64,000 bases of DNA from Chrysoperla carnea (lineage: Eukaryota > Arthropoda > Insecta > Neuroptera > Chrysopidae): contig NC_058339.1 in NCBI RefSeq assembly GCF_905475395.1, positions 50,787,172-50,851,171 on the forward strand, read 5' to 3'. Below the pieces are notes generated by a model, which worked only from the letters and a program-made list of their open reading frames with translations, was not told the DNA's origin and made no database searches. The translations under genes and the position numbers were made by a program. Shown here one piece after another: positions 47,270-58,900 of this stretch; the first letter of the stretch is position 1; every line of letters starts with the position of its first letter.

Positions 47270-47515
47270 TCCTTGAGGGGAAAAATTAAGGCAAAACTTT
47301 GGTATTCATTATCTCCAAAAATATAAAAAATATAGAGATAAAAAGTTATAGGTAGCTTCAACTAGTGAGCATTATGCAAAAAATTTTGAAAAAAACAAAA
47401 ATCAAGTTTTCTAGAAAATACTTTGAAGTTACCCATAAATTTTCATCTCTATATGTTTTTTTTATATTTTTGGAGCAAATAAGCACCAAAGTTTTGCAAT
47501 AATTTCCCCCTCACA
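47270..47515. repeat. imperfect inverted repeat, ~90-bp arms
   Basis: Left arm about 47274-47361 (GGGGAAAAATTAAGGCAAAA...ACTTTGGTATTCATTATCTC...GTAGCTTCAA) is mirrored by about 47423-47510 (TTGAAGTTACCCATAAATTT...CACCAAAGTTTTGCAATAAT...TTCCCC), around a loop of about 60 bp. Probably a decayed palindromic MITE. Confidence 0.7.
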
Positions 47516-48470
47516 AGAAATCGATGTTAACAAAAAATTGTTTCGAACGTCATTTCTCAAAAACTACTAGACATACTTTCAAAATGAGTAGCAACGCAAA
47601 AGCTCATAGTTGATAAATGCAAAAACTGAACTGCAAATACTGAAAAAAGTCCAAAAACCTTCTAGAAAGTCAAGTCAAGATAGATTACGCGAATATCATC
47701 TAAGAAGTGGTAGTTCGAAACCTTTCTACAAAATTATTTAAATATATCTTTAATTTTCAGTTACGTTCGAATGTTTTTACCACCGATGTACTTCTCAGGA
47801 AGTGAGTATATTCCTAATTTTTTTTAAACATTTCAGTGCTTCTCAAGTCTTAATGCGGTTGATCACAATCCTAGTTCGACACAAGGCGAAAGCTTTCTAA
47901 AAACAAAAAAAGCTTTCTTTACATAGATTTTCAATATCAGCAAGATTAACTATCTTGCTGGTATTGTAGTCCCAGTATCCCGACTCAAAAAATTACTCTC
48001 ATATATCTTAAGCTTAATGTGAATAAGTGATAAAAAAAGCCAACTATATGAAAAATTTTTTCAATGGTGTAGAAATTATCTTAACAACAAATGGGTACAA
48101 GGAACTATTTTTAAACACTATTTGATTTAAATTAAATTATATTTACTTTAATTATGTACTAGACTTAAACCGCCAGCTTCGCTGAATAATTTCAACTATC
48201 ATCAAAAAAGTAATTATCTTCGGAATTAATATAAAGAATGATCCATCGATGTACTAATTGTATATACAACACAAAATATTCTTGCCACCTTAATCCTCCT
48301 TTGCTTTTCATCCACTTCTTTGACTCACATCTCCTCTTAATTTCTGAGGAATTCATTAGAGTTCGCTTTGGTCACTATGCAGTAAAATTATATTACCTTC
48401 ACTTCAAGCAAATAAAAAATATTAAACTATGCCTTAGACTATGAATATTGAATTCGATATCGATACCTCT
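47516..48470. other. intergenic, no gene seen
   Basis: CTAGACTTAAACCGCCAGCTTCG (48161 onward) is a weak relative of the GACCCGGCAAACTTCG repeat start. The frame at 48238-48444 is unrecognised. Confidence 0.35.
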
Positions 48471-48690
48471 AGATGACCCGGTGAACTTCATTTTTAGCTT
48501 CGTTAATAGCTATACTATGCTTAGCCCGCCCGCTAAGTCCGTTAAACCCACTCGCAAGCTCGCCCCTTGCTTAGCCCGCCCGCTAAACAGAAATTTTACT
48601 ACTATCTCTTGTACATAATTTCGGCCGTGGGCCTGGCCGAAGCCTTCGGCGGTGGAGCTCACTGCGCTCACACATAGCTCTAGTAAATAT
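48471..48690. repeat. GC-rich repeat island with 17-bp direct repeat
   Basis: CTTAGCCCGCCCGCTAA occurs exactly at 48530-48546 and 48570-48586. Nearby are GCCGAAGCCTTCGGC (a 6-bp stem, 3-nt loop hairpin, around 48638-48652) and GAGCTCACTGCGCTC. GATGACCCGGTGAACTTC at 48473 resembles the start of the repeat at 14939. The G+C is far above the flanks. The 62-codon - strand frame is unrecognised. Confidence 0.6.
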
Positions 48691-50865
48691 CTATTCACAA
48701 TACTTGAATAATAATAAATAATACATCAATACTATTAAAATACCTGTTAACAATTTTAGATAAATATGGTGGGAGCGCAAGTAAATTCATAAGTACATGA
48801 TATGGTAATATAATGCATTAATTTATATGTGTTTCCACCATTTATTACATTTAATATTTTTTCTTAAATTTTCGGCCCAACATCAAGTATAGATTAATTT
48901 CAAGTTTAATTATAGAATTTAACAATATAGATTACTTTCAAGTTTAATTAAATATTCTCAAGTTTTTCAAACGTATTACCTTATTATGTTTTTTCAATAA
49001 AAACCATTTTCACTGCATTCATTTTTATTTTAAAATCGTCACTCTCAATTCTCAAGGTTCAAGGTTCAAGTATCAATCAAGTTTCCCCATATCTACTATA
49101 TTCGGCCATTTAGCCGTGGAAACCAAGCATGCAGACAAACAGTGTTCCTTTCGCATTTATCGTATTAAGTAAGGATATTATAAAAACAGATGGTAAAAAA
49201 TGTTATATTAGTGAACCTGAAAACTCTTTTATCTTATTATGAATCATAGTTTATCCATTTACTTTGTAAATATTCCAAACTTCAATTATAATTTTCTCAC
49301 CTGATCCTATCTAAATAATTATAATTTAATATACAATAAAATTGTAATGTTTATTTGATATATATTCATTTATTTAATTTCTCATATATGTTTATTTATT
49401 TTAATAGATAAGTTGGCGTGAAAACAATTAGACTTGATGAAAATCTATGTAAAAAAAAAAAATTTATTAGTAAGGGAGATGTTATAATAAAAATGGGATA
49501 CGTATGTGGCCCGTAAACCAATTGGGAACTTGTTTAATAAGGACCCCCCGAAAAATCTGTTATCCAGATAGCTGTAAGAGGTCAATTTTTAAAGTTATGG
49601 CCACTTCAATTCACGCCGTGTCTTGAAAGCCAGGAGGTTAAGGTATCTGTCTCCTATGTGATGACTTTATTGGTGAGGACTTCTTGAATAAGCCAGTACC
49701 CGCAATTTAGCCAAAAGTGATTAAATTTTCAAGTTTTTACGGTTTCAGCCGTAGATTTTGACCAAAACAAAAGAAAATTAGATCACATAAGATTTAATTA
49801 TGAGTATAGGAATGTTCAGGGGTTTGTCAGGTAACAATCTCATCACTTAGAAGACGAGAATTCTACAAATTTGCTGCCTACAAATAATCAAAAGATTATA
49901 ACTGAAATCTTTAACAACGTTAAATATGGGCAAAAGATTTTCATGAAGTATTTGAGAAAAACTTTATAGTTGGAAAACACCAGGTGTCCCATTATCAGTA
50001 TAACATCACCCAAGCTGCATGTATTATTTCAGTTTAGTTGTCGATAGTTTGTTCTAGTAGAGATGTTAAGGACTGAACAAATAAATACCGAAGGGTAATT
50101 TGTTCTTTGAAAAAATTAGTAACTGTTGGAAATGAAAAATATTAATTTTAAAAATGATACGAAAGCTATTATTGAAATTAGGCTTATAACTGAAACTACA
50201 CCATTCCTTCTTTACATCTATTGAACTCTTTGATAATAACGAAATTTGTGCTGTTTATAATTTTCAAACGCCGTAGGTTAGGAGTAGCTTGTACAGACAA
50301 AATCGTTCAATATACTTGAGAAAAGGTGAAAACATTGTCAAAATATAGAAAAAAACTATTTATTGAAAAGCGGTGCATTTATCTTAAAAAGTTTTTTTCA
50401 AATATTTCATCATAATGACAGAGTAAACAGTTTAAATTCAGATCACAAAATATATTCTTGTGTATTCCTGGCTTAAGTTTTTAGATATTAAATCATAGCC
50501 AATTTAAAATATTTTTCAACAAAATTTAAAATTCGTGGAAGCAAAATCATGTGTGTATAAAATAAATATACCTCAGCTTTATTTCATTTTCAATGTTCAA
50601 ATTAGAATTTAATGTAGATCAGCATTTAGACTGAAAAAGCTTAACGAATGGTCTACGAACAAAAATCTAATTTTAAAAAGAGGCGATAATCTGATCTACA
50701 TAGACTTTTTTTTAATAGAATTTCTTTATCGTTCTTATAAATGGTGTTAAAAATTAATTTCTAATTTCAAAGTAAACATGAATAAAAGCAAGTGAAATTT
50801 AAAAACTCCTAAACCAATTGTTTATATGACATTAAAGTTAAAAAATTAATTAAAAATTTAAATAG
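48691..50865. other. intergenic, no gene seen
   Basis: 49495-49870 is somewhat GC-richer but without an exon I can read. ATGGTGGGAGCGCAA at 48766-48780 recurs exactly at 55749-55763. Confidence 0.35.
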
Positions 50866-50869
50866 AAAA

Positions 50870-51075
50870 AAACTCCCATCAAATGCAGTTTTTTCCTTGC
50901 AACTGTCTTCAAACTTAACCGATTTTCTTGGAACATTAAGAAAACTCTCACACAAATTATCTTTTAAACTAAAAAAAGTTTAAATCGGTTTATCCGCTTT
51001 AAATTACACACATAGACAAACACACACATAGCGGTCAAACTTAGATCACCCCTTCTTTTTGCGCCGGGGTTTAAA
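50870..51075 (-). repeat. dispersed repeat family B, - copy
   Basis: ACACACATAGCGGTCAAACTTAGATCACCCCTTCTTTTTGCGCCGGGG (51022-51069) is the complement of the family's opening block, preceded by AAATCGGTTTATCCGCTTTA. It is more complete than the + copy at 34680 and is in the opposite orientation. Confidence 0.65.
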
Positions 51076-51720
51076 TATTATAGTAAGCTATAATATGTAC
51101 GTTGTTTCTAATTTTGTTAAATGTTAATTAATTCGAAAACTAAATTAAAATTGAATAATTAAAATGAAATAAATGAAAATATATTTTTCATTAATCAGAT
51201 AAGTGTCTGAAACTAACAATAAATCTTTTCGAATGTTTTCTAAACGTATGCGTAGTTTAAATAACATCTGGTTTTCCCAATTTTTTTTTATTGAATTGTA
51301 TGTCTTTTGTATAATTGCCATAAATTTTGCTGTATGATAAAAATTGCTAAATTGAAAATGATAATACTAAGTGCTAATGTTTCTACGAAAATTACAAATA
51401 TAAACACTAAAAATAAAGATGGTGCAATAGAAAATGAAAAACCATAGAAAATGTTGTTGTTGTTAATGTAGTAAAAAAATTTGTAATTCATGTCAATTGT
51501 CATATTACTTTTTATTTAATAGTTTTATTAGTTAGAATGTCAGGAGCAAGGTAATTTGAAAAGTCATGGTTGGGTAAATGAGTTCAAATGATTGCCAATT
51601 TTTTTTCAAAAACAAAAAAATCACAACAAATATTGTAGTTATCATTATGTGGGTGTGAAATATGCACAATCTAAGGATCAGTAAACATCTTAGTATAGAA
51701 GTATCTACAAAGTTTTTTTT
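51076..51720. other. AT-rich intergenic, no gene seen
   Basis: Nothing recognised. A hydrophobic 71-codon - strand frame (51288-51503) is low complexity. Confidence 0.4.
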
Positions 51721-52190
51721 TTATAAGGTGCTTGATTTAACCACAGAACCATTATGTATTACCAAGTTATTCACTAAAAATGAAACAGTAGAAGAAGTAG
51801 ATCTGATTTGATGCGTACGAGAACGTAGTAAATAATTTTTAACTCTTTTCAAACATGTAATCGAACGTTCTGCGCTACAATTTGTTACAGCTAATATGAT
51901 AAATATTCGATATGATATTTCCATGTTCAGAAACTCAATATAAAGCTCGTTCATATACAGAAGTTTTAATAAATCGGATGGATAATTTCGTTCTACCATT
52001 TTTTCAGTGCAATACGAGTGAAAGTGCTCAAATTCGTTATTCAAGGAAGAGCCGACGTCTGAGAAATAAACATTTCTTAAACGTTTAGATCGTCTACGAA
52101 TTCTTTTTTATCCAAATTGTCAAATTCAGTTAAAACCGAGAAATTATCCTCAATTTTTTCATATGGTAAACATCTGTTTCGCAATTCACA
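51721..52190 (-). pseudogene. hAT-family transposase C-terminal fragment
   Basis: On the - strand, 51721-52044 stays open for 107 codons and includes LAVTNCSAERSITCLKRVKN, the hallmark of the hAT dimerisation region as found in ZMYM1-like/hAT transposases, preceded by the NEFEHFHSY block. Upstream in another frame (about 52075-52190) it reads ELRNRCLPYEKIEDNFSVLT, a plausible continuation separated by a frameshift. The catalytic region is missing. GC-rich sequence at 52430-52500 (GGTTTGCTGCCCCTGAAAAC) may belong to the element's end. Confidence 0.85.
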
Positions 52191-52552
52191 AACGTAGTCA
52201 GATTTGCATGATGCAGGGATGCTAAGTTATTTGATTAAAAAAAAGTTTACATTTGCTTCTTTAAAATAAAATTAATAACTGTAATTGCTTATATTAATCA
52301 ATTTTGAAAAAATGCATTAATTAAACTTTTTTAATTATTCATTTCTTGGAAAATGAAAAATACATATTTTATTATTTTTAATTTGAAGATGTTTCCTACA
52401 CGATTACACTTTTCAAAGCATTTTCTCCGAGGTTTGCTGCCCCTGAAAACTTTCCGCCCTGGACACTAGCCTCTCGTGCCCACATTATATCTCCAGCGCT
52501 AACATACGCATGTAATTTTGATACAGAAAAAGCAAAAATCATTTTGATTAGA

Positions 52553-52594
52553 CGCTATTTTAAGAAATTACCTATGTAATTTCTTAAAATAGCG
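52553..52594. other. perfect 19-bp hairpin, 4-nt loop
   Basis: CGCTATTTTAAGAAATTAC (52553-52571), loop CTAT, then its exact complement (52576-52594). It lies 350 bp upstream of the hAT remnant on that strand. Confidence 0.85.
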
Positions 52595-52599
52595 CCGGA

Positions 52600-54385
52600 A
52601 GTTTCCCGAATATACGGATATCACAGAAAATACTTAATCAACCGTCATATGAACCTGCTTTTTGGGCCATAATTACTCTTAGCACCGTATTTTATCAAAT
52701 TGCAAAACAAAAAGTTGTTTGCGGTGATTGACTGAACCGAATACAAAAATCAGATTACGAAATTCATTTCACGCGAAGCCAAATTTCTTCAGATTTCAGC
52801 CAATTTTGTGTTCAGATTTCAGACAATTTCGAAGGCAAAATTTGCCTTTTATAGTTAAATGAGCAAGAATTTTCGTGGCTTTTAGGTATAATTTACAAAA
52901 TCAAAATTGAAAATTTCTATTTCCATAAATTCTACACTCGGATCTTAATTGGAATCAAATATAACTTTATCAAACCTTCAAAGAACAGACATAGAAAATT
53001 TACCTCACTGTGGGATTTATATCTAGTTTATGTCTGACTATTGACTGTTTCCTTGTGAAATGTGAAAAGTTGTCACAACATCTTATAAAATTCTTTTGCA
53101 TTTTCTTATAAAAATGAGACGCTGCTTAATTTATAGCGGGCCACTTTTCTATTCCTATTTTCTTTAATAAAGATAATATTTTGTTTTTATCTAACTTTAA
53201 GGAATTAATTATGTTTACTTTATTCATGCAGGAGTAAGTACTTTATTTGGGGAGTTCAAATTTACCCATCGAACTAAAATTACTATTTCTGCACCCAATG
53301 GACACTTGAATATTTGTCAGTCCATTGAAAATCGTGAAATAAAAGGAAACTGCTGACTACATTTCTAAAAAAAAAATTGTGTATTAAAACTTTTCTTAGA
53401 ATTAATACATTTCATTTTTAATGAGTTAATTTGTACGCGAATAAAAATAACACAATTAAGAAGAAAAAAACAATGAAAAATAATTTGATCAACAAGACAG
53501 TTTATATCTATTGTTTACATTCTTTGTTGGCATATTAAAAACAATAATAAGTCGTAAATTTATTGAACAATTTTAAATAAACATGTAAAGCTCACGGTTT
53601 TTTAAATCTTATTTTGAAGTTATTTCCCATTTAAAAATATTTTAATGTGAATTTCTTTTATGGTCCAGGAGATGTACGGGAAGAGCCCGTACGAGATGAC
53701 TGCAAGGAGATTTTTTTTACCAGTCGAAGATATCATTTATATCCTAAGATATCCTATCTGCATTTTTGCACCCTGGCTCGTACTCGTAACCCCAAAATAG
53801 GGGGAGCGATATAATTCAATATGCACAGATAGTCAGCGATGGATCAGTCAATCATCCTTCCTGTATGTATCCCGGTTCGCTGTACACTTTCTAATTTCAA
53901 AAAGATTGTCAGTCAACAGTAAAATTCTCTGATTATATTATTAATCATATTTTTTTGGCAATGTGATGTAGATAAAACTGCGAAAATAGATAACAAATCG
54001 TATTAAATCATTTCCTTCTGCTTGTAATAAAATTCTTACACTTTGATATTTGATATTATTTATTGTTTTCTAAAGATTCAATTTATGACTTTTTTATTTG
54101 TGTAAAATGTTTTTTAGAATGAAAATTTATGGCAAGTTCTATAAACTGTGATCTAAACTGTATGCTATTAAATGTTTTTATGTCCTACTTCTAAGTTGAC
54201 TTTCATATTATTAATTATTTTTAATATTTCGTCGAATATTCAAAGTTTCAAACTGATGCGAGAAATATAGAAGCAGGTGAAAGTTATTTTACTTATTTAT
54301 TAGGACAATGTTACTTACAAGAGAACTTAATAAACGGCGAGGTGGAATAGTAAGGGATTTGTGTCATCTTCAAGTACATATAAAC
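52600..54385. other. intergenic, no gene seen
   Basis: 53665-53860 is GC-richer with no exon recognised. It includes ACGGGAAGAGCCCGTACGAG, whose AGCCCGT lies close to an inverted ACGGG. Confidence 0.35.
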
Positions 54386-54389
54386 AAGT

Positions 54390-54960
54390 GAAAATAGACA
54401 ACTGACTGAGTAAATTGTTGAATTAACTTGAAATTTTTTTAATCGGCATGCTTTAAAAAGAATGAACCCTTTTGAACCCTTGTATATTATTGAATGGGTT
54501 TAATACTAAGTTAAAATCAATAAACTCACTATTTGAAGGTACTTTCAAATTTTCAACTGTCTATCTTTTATAGTTTTTGAGAAAATGGAAGCTGAAGTTT
54601 CGCCCTTATTTTAACACTCACGGGAAAACAAAGATATTTACGAAAAAATTTAAAAAGTTATTTTACATTTAAAATTTTGTTCTATCTCTTACGGCTTATA
54701 AGATAGGTATCACGGATCCAAGGCTCAATTGATCTATGTTGCTCATTTTTTACGTCTTAAGTATGCTATAACAATTTCAGTTCGATATGTCTTTTCGTTT
54801 TTGAGTTGTGGTGATGACGGACAGACGGACAAACGAAAGTGGATTAATTAGGTGATTTTATGAACACCTAAACCAAAATTTTGTTTGTAGCATCGGTATT
54901 ATTTCAAACTTGGGACTAATCGTAATATACTCTGGTAAGTTTCATATATAGGGTATATAT
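54390..54960 (+). repeat. dispersed repeat family A, copy 5 (long)
   Basis: Contains AACTGACTGAGTAAATTGTT, TTTTGTTCTATCTCTTACGG, TACGTCTTAAGTATGCTATA, TCTTTTCGTTTTTGAGTTGT, ACGGACAGACGGACAAACGA, GATTAATTAGGTGATTTTAT, AACACCTAAACCAAAATTTT, AAACTTGGGACTAATCGTAA and a TTTCATATATAGGGTATATA end. Same order and orientation as the 16505 copy. Confidence 0.75.
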
Positions 54961-55157
54961 AAAAAGATTGAAGAAACAACCTTACATAAATTGTATTTTT
55001 AAATAAATTGTAAATTATATTTTTTAACAAATTCAATTATTTATTTAGAATTAAATAAATTGTATTTTCATTGACTTAAATTACATAAAAAACATTCAAG
55101 AATGTTAACAAGATGTTAACTTAGTTTTAAAAATAACTCCAGTAAAATGACGTCTAT

Positions 55158-55325
55158 TCAGGCGCAGACATTCTTCCAGGCGACTAAGTTTTTCATCACA
55201 TTCGGTTCACGTGATATTCCGTAGCTTTGTCGGTCAGAGTTATGCCACCTGTTGCTATTCATCACTTCAGTGAAACTTGAAATTATGTTCAAATTTTCAG
55301 TAGTTGGACTTTTCTTCGCTTTCAT
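55158..55325 (-). CDS. small unidentified open frame, doubtful
   Basis: 55 codons from ATG at 55325 to TGA at 55158 (begins MKAKKSPTTENLNIISSFTE). The segment is GC-richer than its flanks. Two other frames of the same strand give DEKLSRLEECLRLNRRHF and ATGGITLTDKATEYHVNRM, which read more protein-like and differ by one base. This suggests a frameshifted relic of a transposon or gene rather than a live small ORF. No family recognised. Confidence 0.2.
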   Translation of the reverse strand: MKAKKSPTTENLNIISSFTEVMNSNRWHNSDRQSYGISREPNVMKNLVAWKNVCA

Positions 55326-55522
55326 TTTGAAATTGTTTTAAAAAAAAGATAAAAGTTACAGAAAAAAATTTTAATGGTTAAATAATTCGCAATTTGTTTG
55401 TTATAAAAAGGCGTTTTGATTAATTTTCAATATAAAGGAAACTATTAATTTTAAACATTTACAAAAAATATAAAAATATATGAAAATGATCTGTTATGAA
55501 AGGCCCATAACCTCCATGTACT

Positions 55523-55600
55523 AAATCTCATGTAGATGGAAAATCTTTTCTTTCTTTGTAGATGGAAAATCTTTTTTAAATCTCATGTAGATGGAAAAAT
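55523..55600. repeat. short tandem repeat GTAGATGGAAAA
   Basis: Three copies of GTAGATGGAAAA in 78 bp, two of them inside a longer AAATCTCATGTAGATGGAAA unit. Confidence 0.7.
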
Positions 55601-55739
55601 TAGGAAAGAATTCTTACTAATAATGGAAATATATAATGCATATTTTAGAATTTTCTATTTTTTGAAACTATATTTTGAGATTAACCTTTACGAAACCAAT
55701 TGTAATGTAATTTTCGTTGAAAAGTTTTAGAAAATTCAA

Positions 55740-55950
55740 ATTCAAATAATGGTGGGAGCGCAAATAATTGCATATAATACTGTGTCCAAAAAATGAGGTG
55801 ATATTTGAATTTAAACTGCGCGAGTTTGTTGTGCATTATGAATTCCTTCCGCCCGGCCAAACAGTCAACAAGGAATGGGGGGCGTCCATTAATTACGTGA
55901 GGCATTTTTAAGGATTTTTCTATACAGGGTTGTACGAGTGTATAAAAGCA
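55740..55950. repeat. dispersed repeat-like block
   Basis: ATGGTGGGAGCGCAA (also at 48766) and GGGGCGTCCATTAATTACGT (55879-55898), the latter a motif I recall from many insect genomic repeats. Noncoding; class unknown. Confidence 0.4.
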
Positions 55951-58900
55951 GGATTTTATCAAACGGTAGATAACAACGTTTATAGCCGAGAAAACGTCCT
56001 TTTTTAGAAACTGGAGATTGAAATTCGGGAAAAAAAGGATACTGAAAGTATTGTTAATATTGGTTAAAACGCCTATATAAAAAAATTGGAAATTTGAAAC
56101 AAAGGATTATTTATTGATTGCAAGACAAAAATCGGTGTATAATTTCTCTATTATAGTCACATTTTATGGCGTAGTCTCTGCACAGATGTAAACTAAAATT
56201 ATTATGTTATATGAGACAGCGTTCCGCCAACTAATTTTTTATAGTTTTTTCAAGGTTTTTCAGTTACCATTCAATATAAGTGTGTTTTAATATTTATCGA
56301 AAAAATTACAAATGGTTCCACAAAATCTTTTATCATCATTTTGCATAGTGAGACATTTTTAAACGATTTTTTTTACTAAAAAATTTAAATAATTTTTGTA
56401 GAGAAAGGTTGTTTTCGTTTTTTGGAATATTAAAACAAAACGAAGTTGTAAGGAAAAATATTTTTCCACAAACTGGACCCCTTTGATCGCCTCCTGGTTG
56501 AAGTTATGAAATTAGGATCAATAGGGGGTTTACTCGATACTAGTTGGGAGACAAGTCAAAAACAATATTCTCGGATGAATTTCTAGGAGAAAAGGAAAAT
56601 ACCCACTTTGAGGTGATATCGAGATAATTATATTTTTTCCAATGCCATTGCATCAAATTTCCAATTTTTGGAGATCTGGCCTTACATCTGGACTTATATC
56701 AGCTGTAGTAGCTGTACGCAAATTTTCATCAAATTCTGTGCAAGCCCTAAATTGTGAAGATGGTTAAAAAATGTTTTCCAAGATTGATCACAATAGCTTC
56801 TATTTGACAAAAATTCGAATAAAAGCTTAAAGTATGTTTTCTCACAAACACCCACAATTTTTAAGCGTTTATACATGTTTGTTTAATTCCAATGTTTAGT
56901 GGTTCATAAATATTTTTTTATAAAAGTAAATTTCGTAATTATATTGTATTAATATGTTTTTATTGAATGATATATGTTAATATATGCCAATTTTTTATAA
57001 AAATTATAAATTTTATGGTACACGAATTTTATTTTCAAGACGACTTGTTACGAATTTTATAAAATATTTAAACATATATTTATCACATTTGAAAATTTTG
57101 TTCAGTAATTATAATCGTTTGACGTTTCGCTTCAAAGATTCCTTTACTGAATTTATTAATTAAAGTTATTATTAAGACAAATTTATTTAATCTTTCTGTT
57201 TTATTTTGGAGGGCGTATTTAATTGTTCCAAAAATTTATTAGCATAAAAATAACTTACTATATTTAAAAAAAAAGCAAATTATATAATTTTTGTTCTATT
57301 TTAGTAACCACAGGCTGATGTAATTTTCAGAGCTCAAGCACAGAGTTCTGACTTTAAGAGGTAGAGTTAAAACAAGGACTAATTTAGCTCTTGAAAATGA
57401 GAAAAAGTGTTTATATGAGAATATCGTCAAGAGAAGTTTTGCTCAAGCAATAACCTCGAGGAATCCCTGAGTAAAAACGAAATTTTTTAACTTTAATCCT
57501 TTGCTTACGCTCTGTTGTGCTAAATGATAAAATAATTTTTATTTGCTCTTCCACCAACCACGAAATACCATGAAAAATGAAGAAAGTATTTTGTTTGAAA
57601 AGGGAACCACATTTTCAAAACTATGAACATTGAAATTTTGAGCCTGTCAATTAATTTCAGACTATTAGAAAGCAAGGATTTATGAGAATAGAGGAGTTCT
57701 CGCTAGTTAAAAAAGAAAGAAATATTTTCTCAAATCCTAGTTGTGAAAGAGTATAAGACAAATTAATTACACATATTTTCATTTCATCGATTATTCTTTA
57801 AGAATTTTATTTGTCCAGCTACTTCGATAATTCTCATTCACATTTACTTCGATAAATAACGATTTAACATTTCAGTTGCATCTGATTGTCGTATTAGAAA
57901 ATTTCTCGTTCATCAGATTCCCAATTGTTTTTGAAATTCGTATCAAATTTAACGTTAACAGCAACTAAGCACATACGCCATTCATCAATTACTTTCTGTT
58001 TTTTACTGATACAAATAGTGATGATATTTAAGAAGAAAATTTAAATCGTTATACTCGGAATAGGCTTGTAATGTTTTTTGAAGGAATTCCAACATTTTAC
58101 GTGAGCGGTGTTAGCAGTTCTGACCCATTTTTCGATCTAAATACTATTTTATAAGACTTATCAATAATTAAAAAAAAAACTAAGCTTATGTTATTTATTA
58201 GAACAAGATTGTAAATTTAATATAGACCATATGTAAATAATATTAGTGACCTTAATACGAAAATAAAATTGAATATCACTTAAAAGCTTTAAGTCTTAAA
58301 CTGTCTACACAAATAAAATTAATTACTTGTTTACTAATTCAAAACAAATATTAACTATTAATTAAAAATCGTCATTCCATTTGAAGCAGATTGATACCAT
58401 TCTATTAATATGTTATTGCAAAATTACAGTTAAAAAAAAAACTTTTACGACGGAAATAAATTCACTTGATAAGAGGAACACTATGACGTCAAGAATTTAA
58501 TATATAAAATCGAATAAAAATTAATAAACGTTTTTATGAACAAAATCCTTAAACATATTTTCACAAGATTATACATTAAAAAAATCATATTTAATAAAAT
58601 TAATATAGTCTTGGGTGCAATGATCCCCTGGCTAGTTTTTGTTAAAATGTGAAAATATATGAAAATACAAAAAATGGGCTTTTAATAATTAAATGTTTGC
58701 AAAAAGTTAATTAAGCTTAACTCGCGTAAACATATTAGGTTTCAATCTAAAATTTCAAAATTATTGTTTTTAAACACGCAAAACTAAAAAAACACGTTTC
58801 ATTAAAATCTAGATAAAACAAATACAAATTAATTTTAATTGTAATATAAAAATTGATAGTAAAAAAGTGCTTTTATGAAGCTTTTCAAATTGTGCAGATT

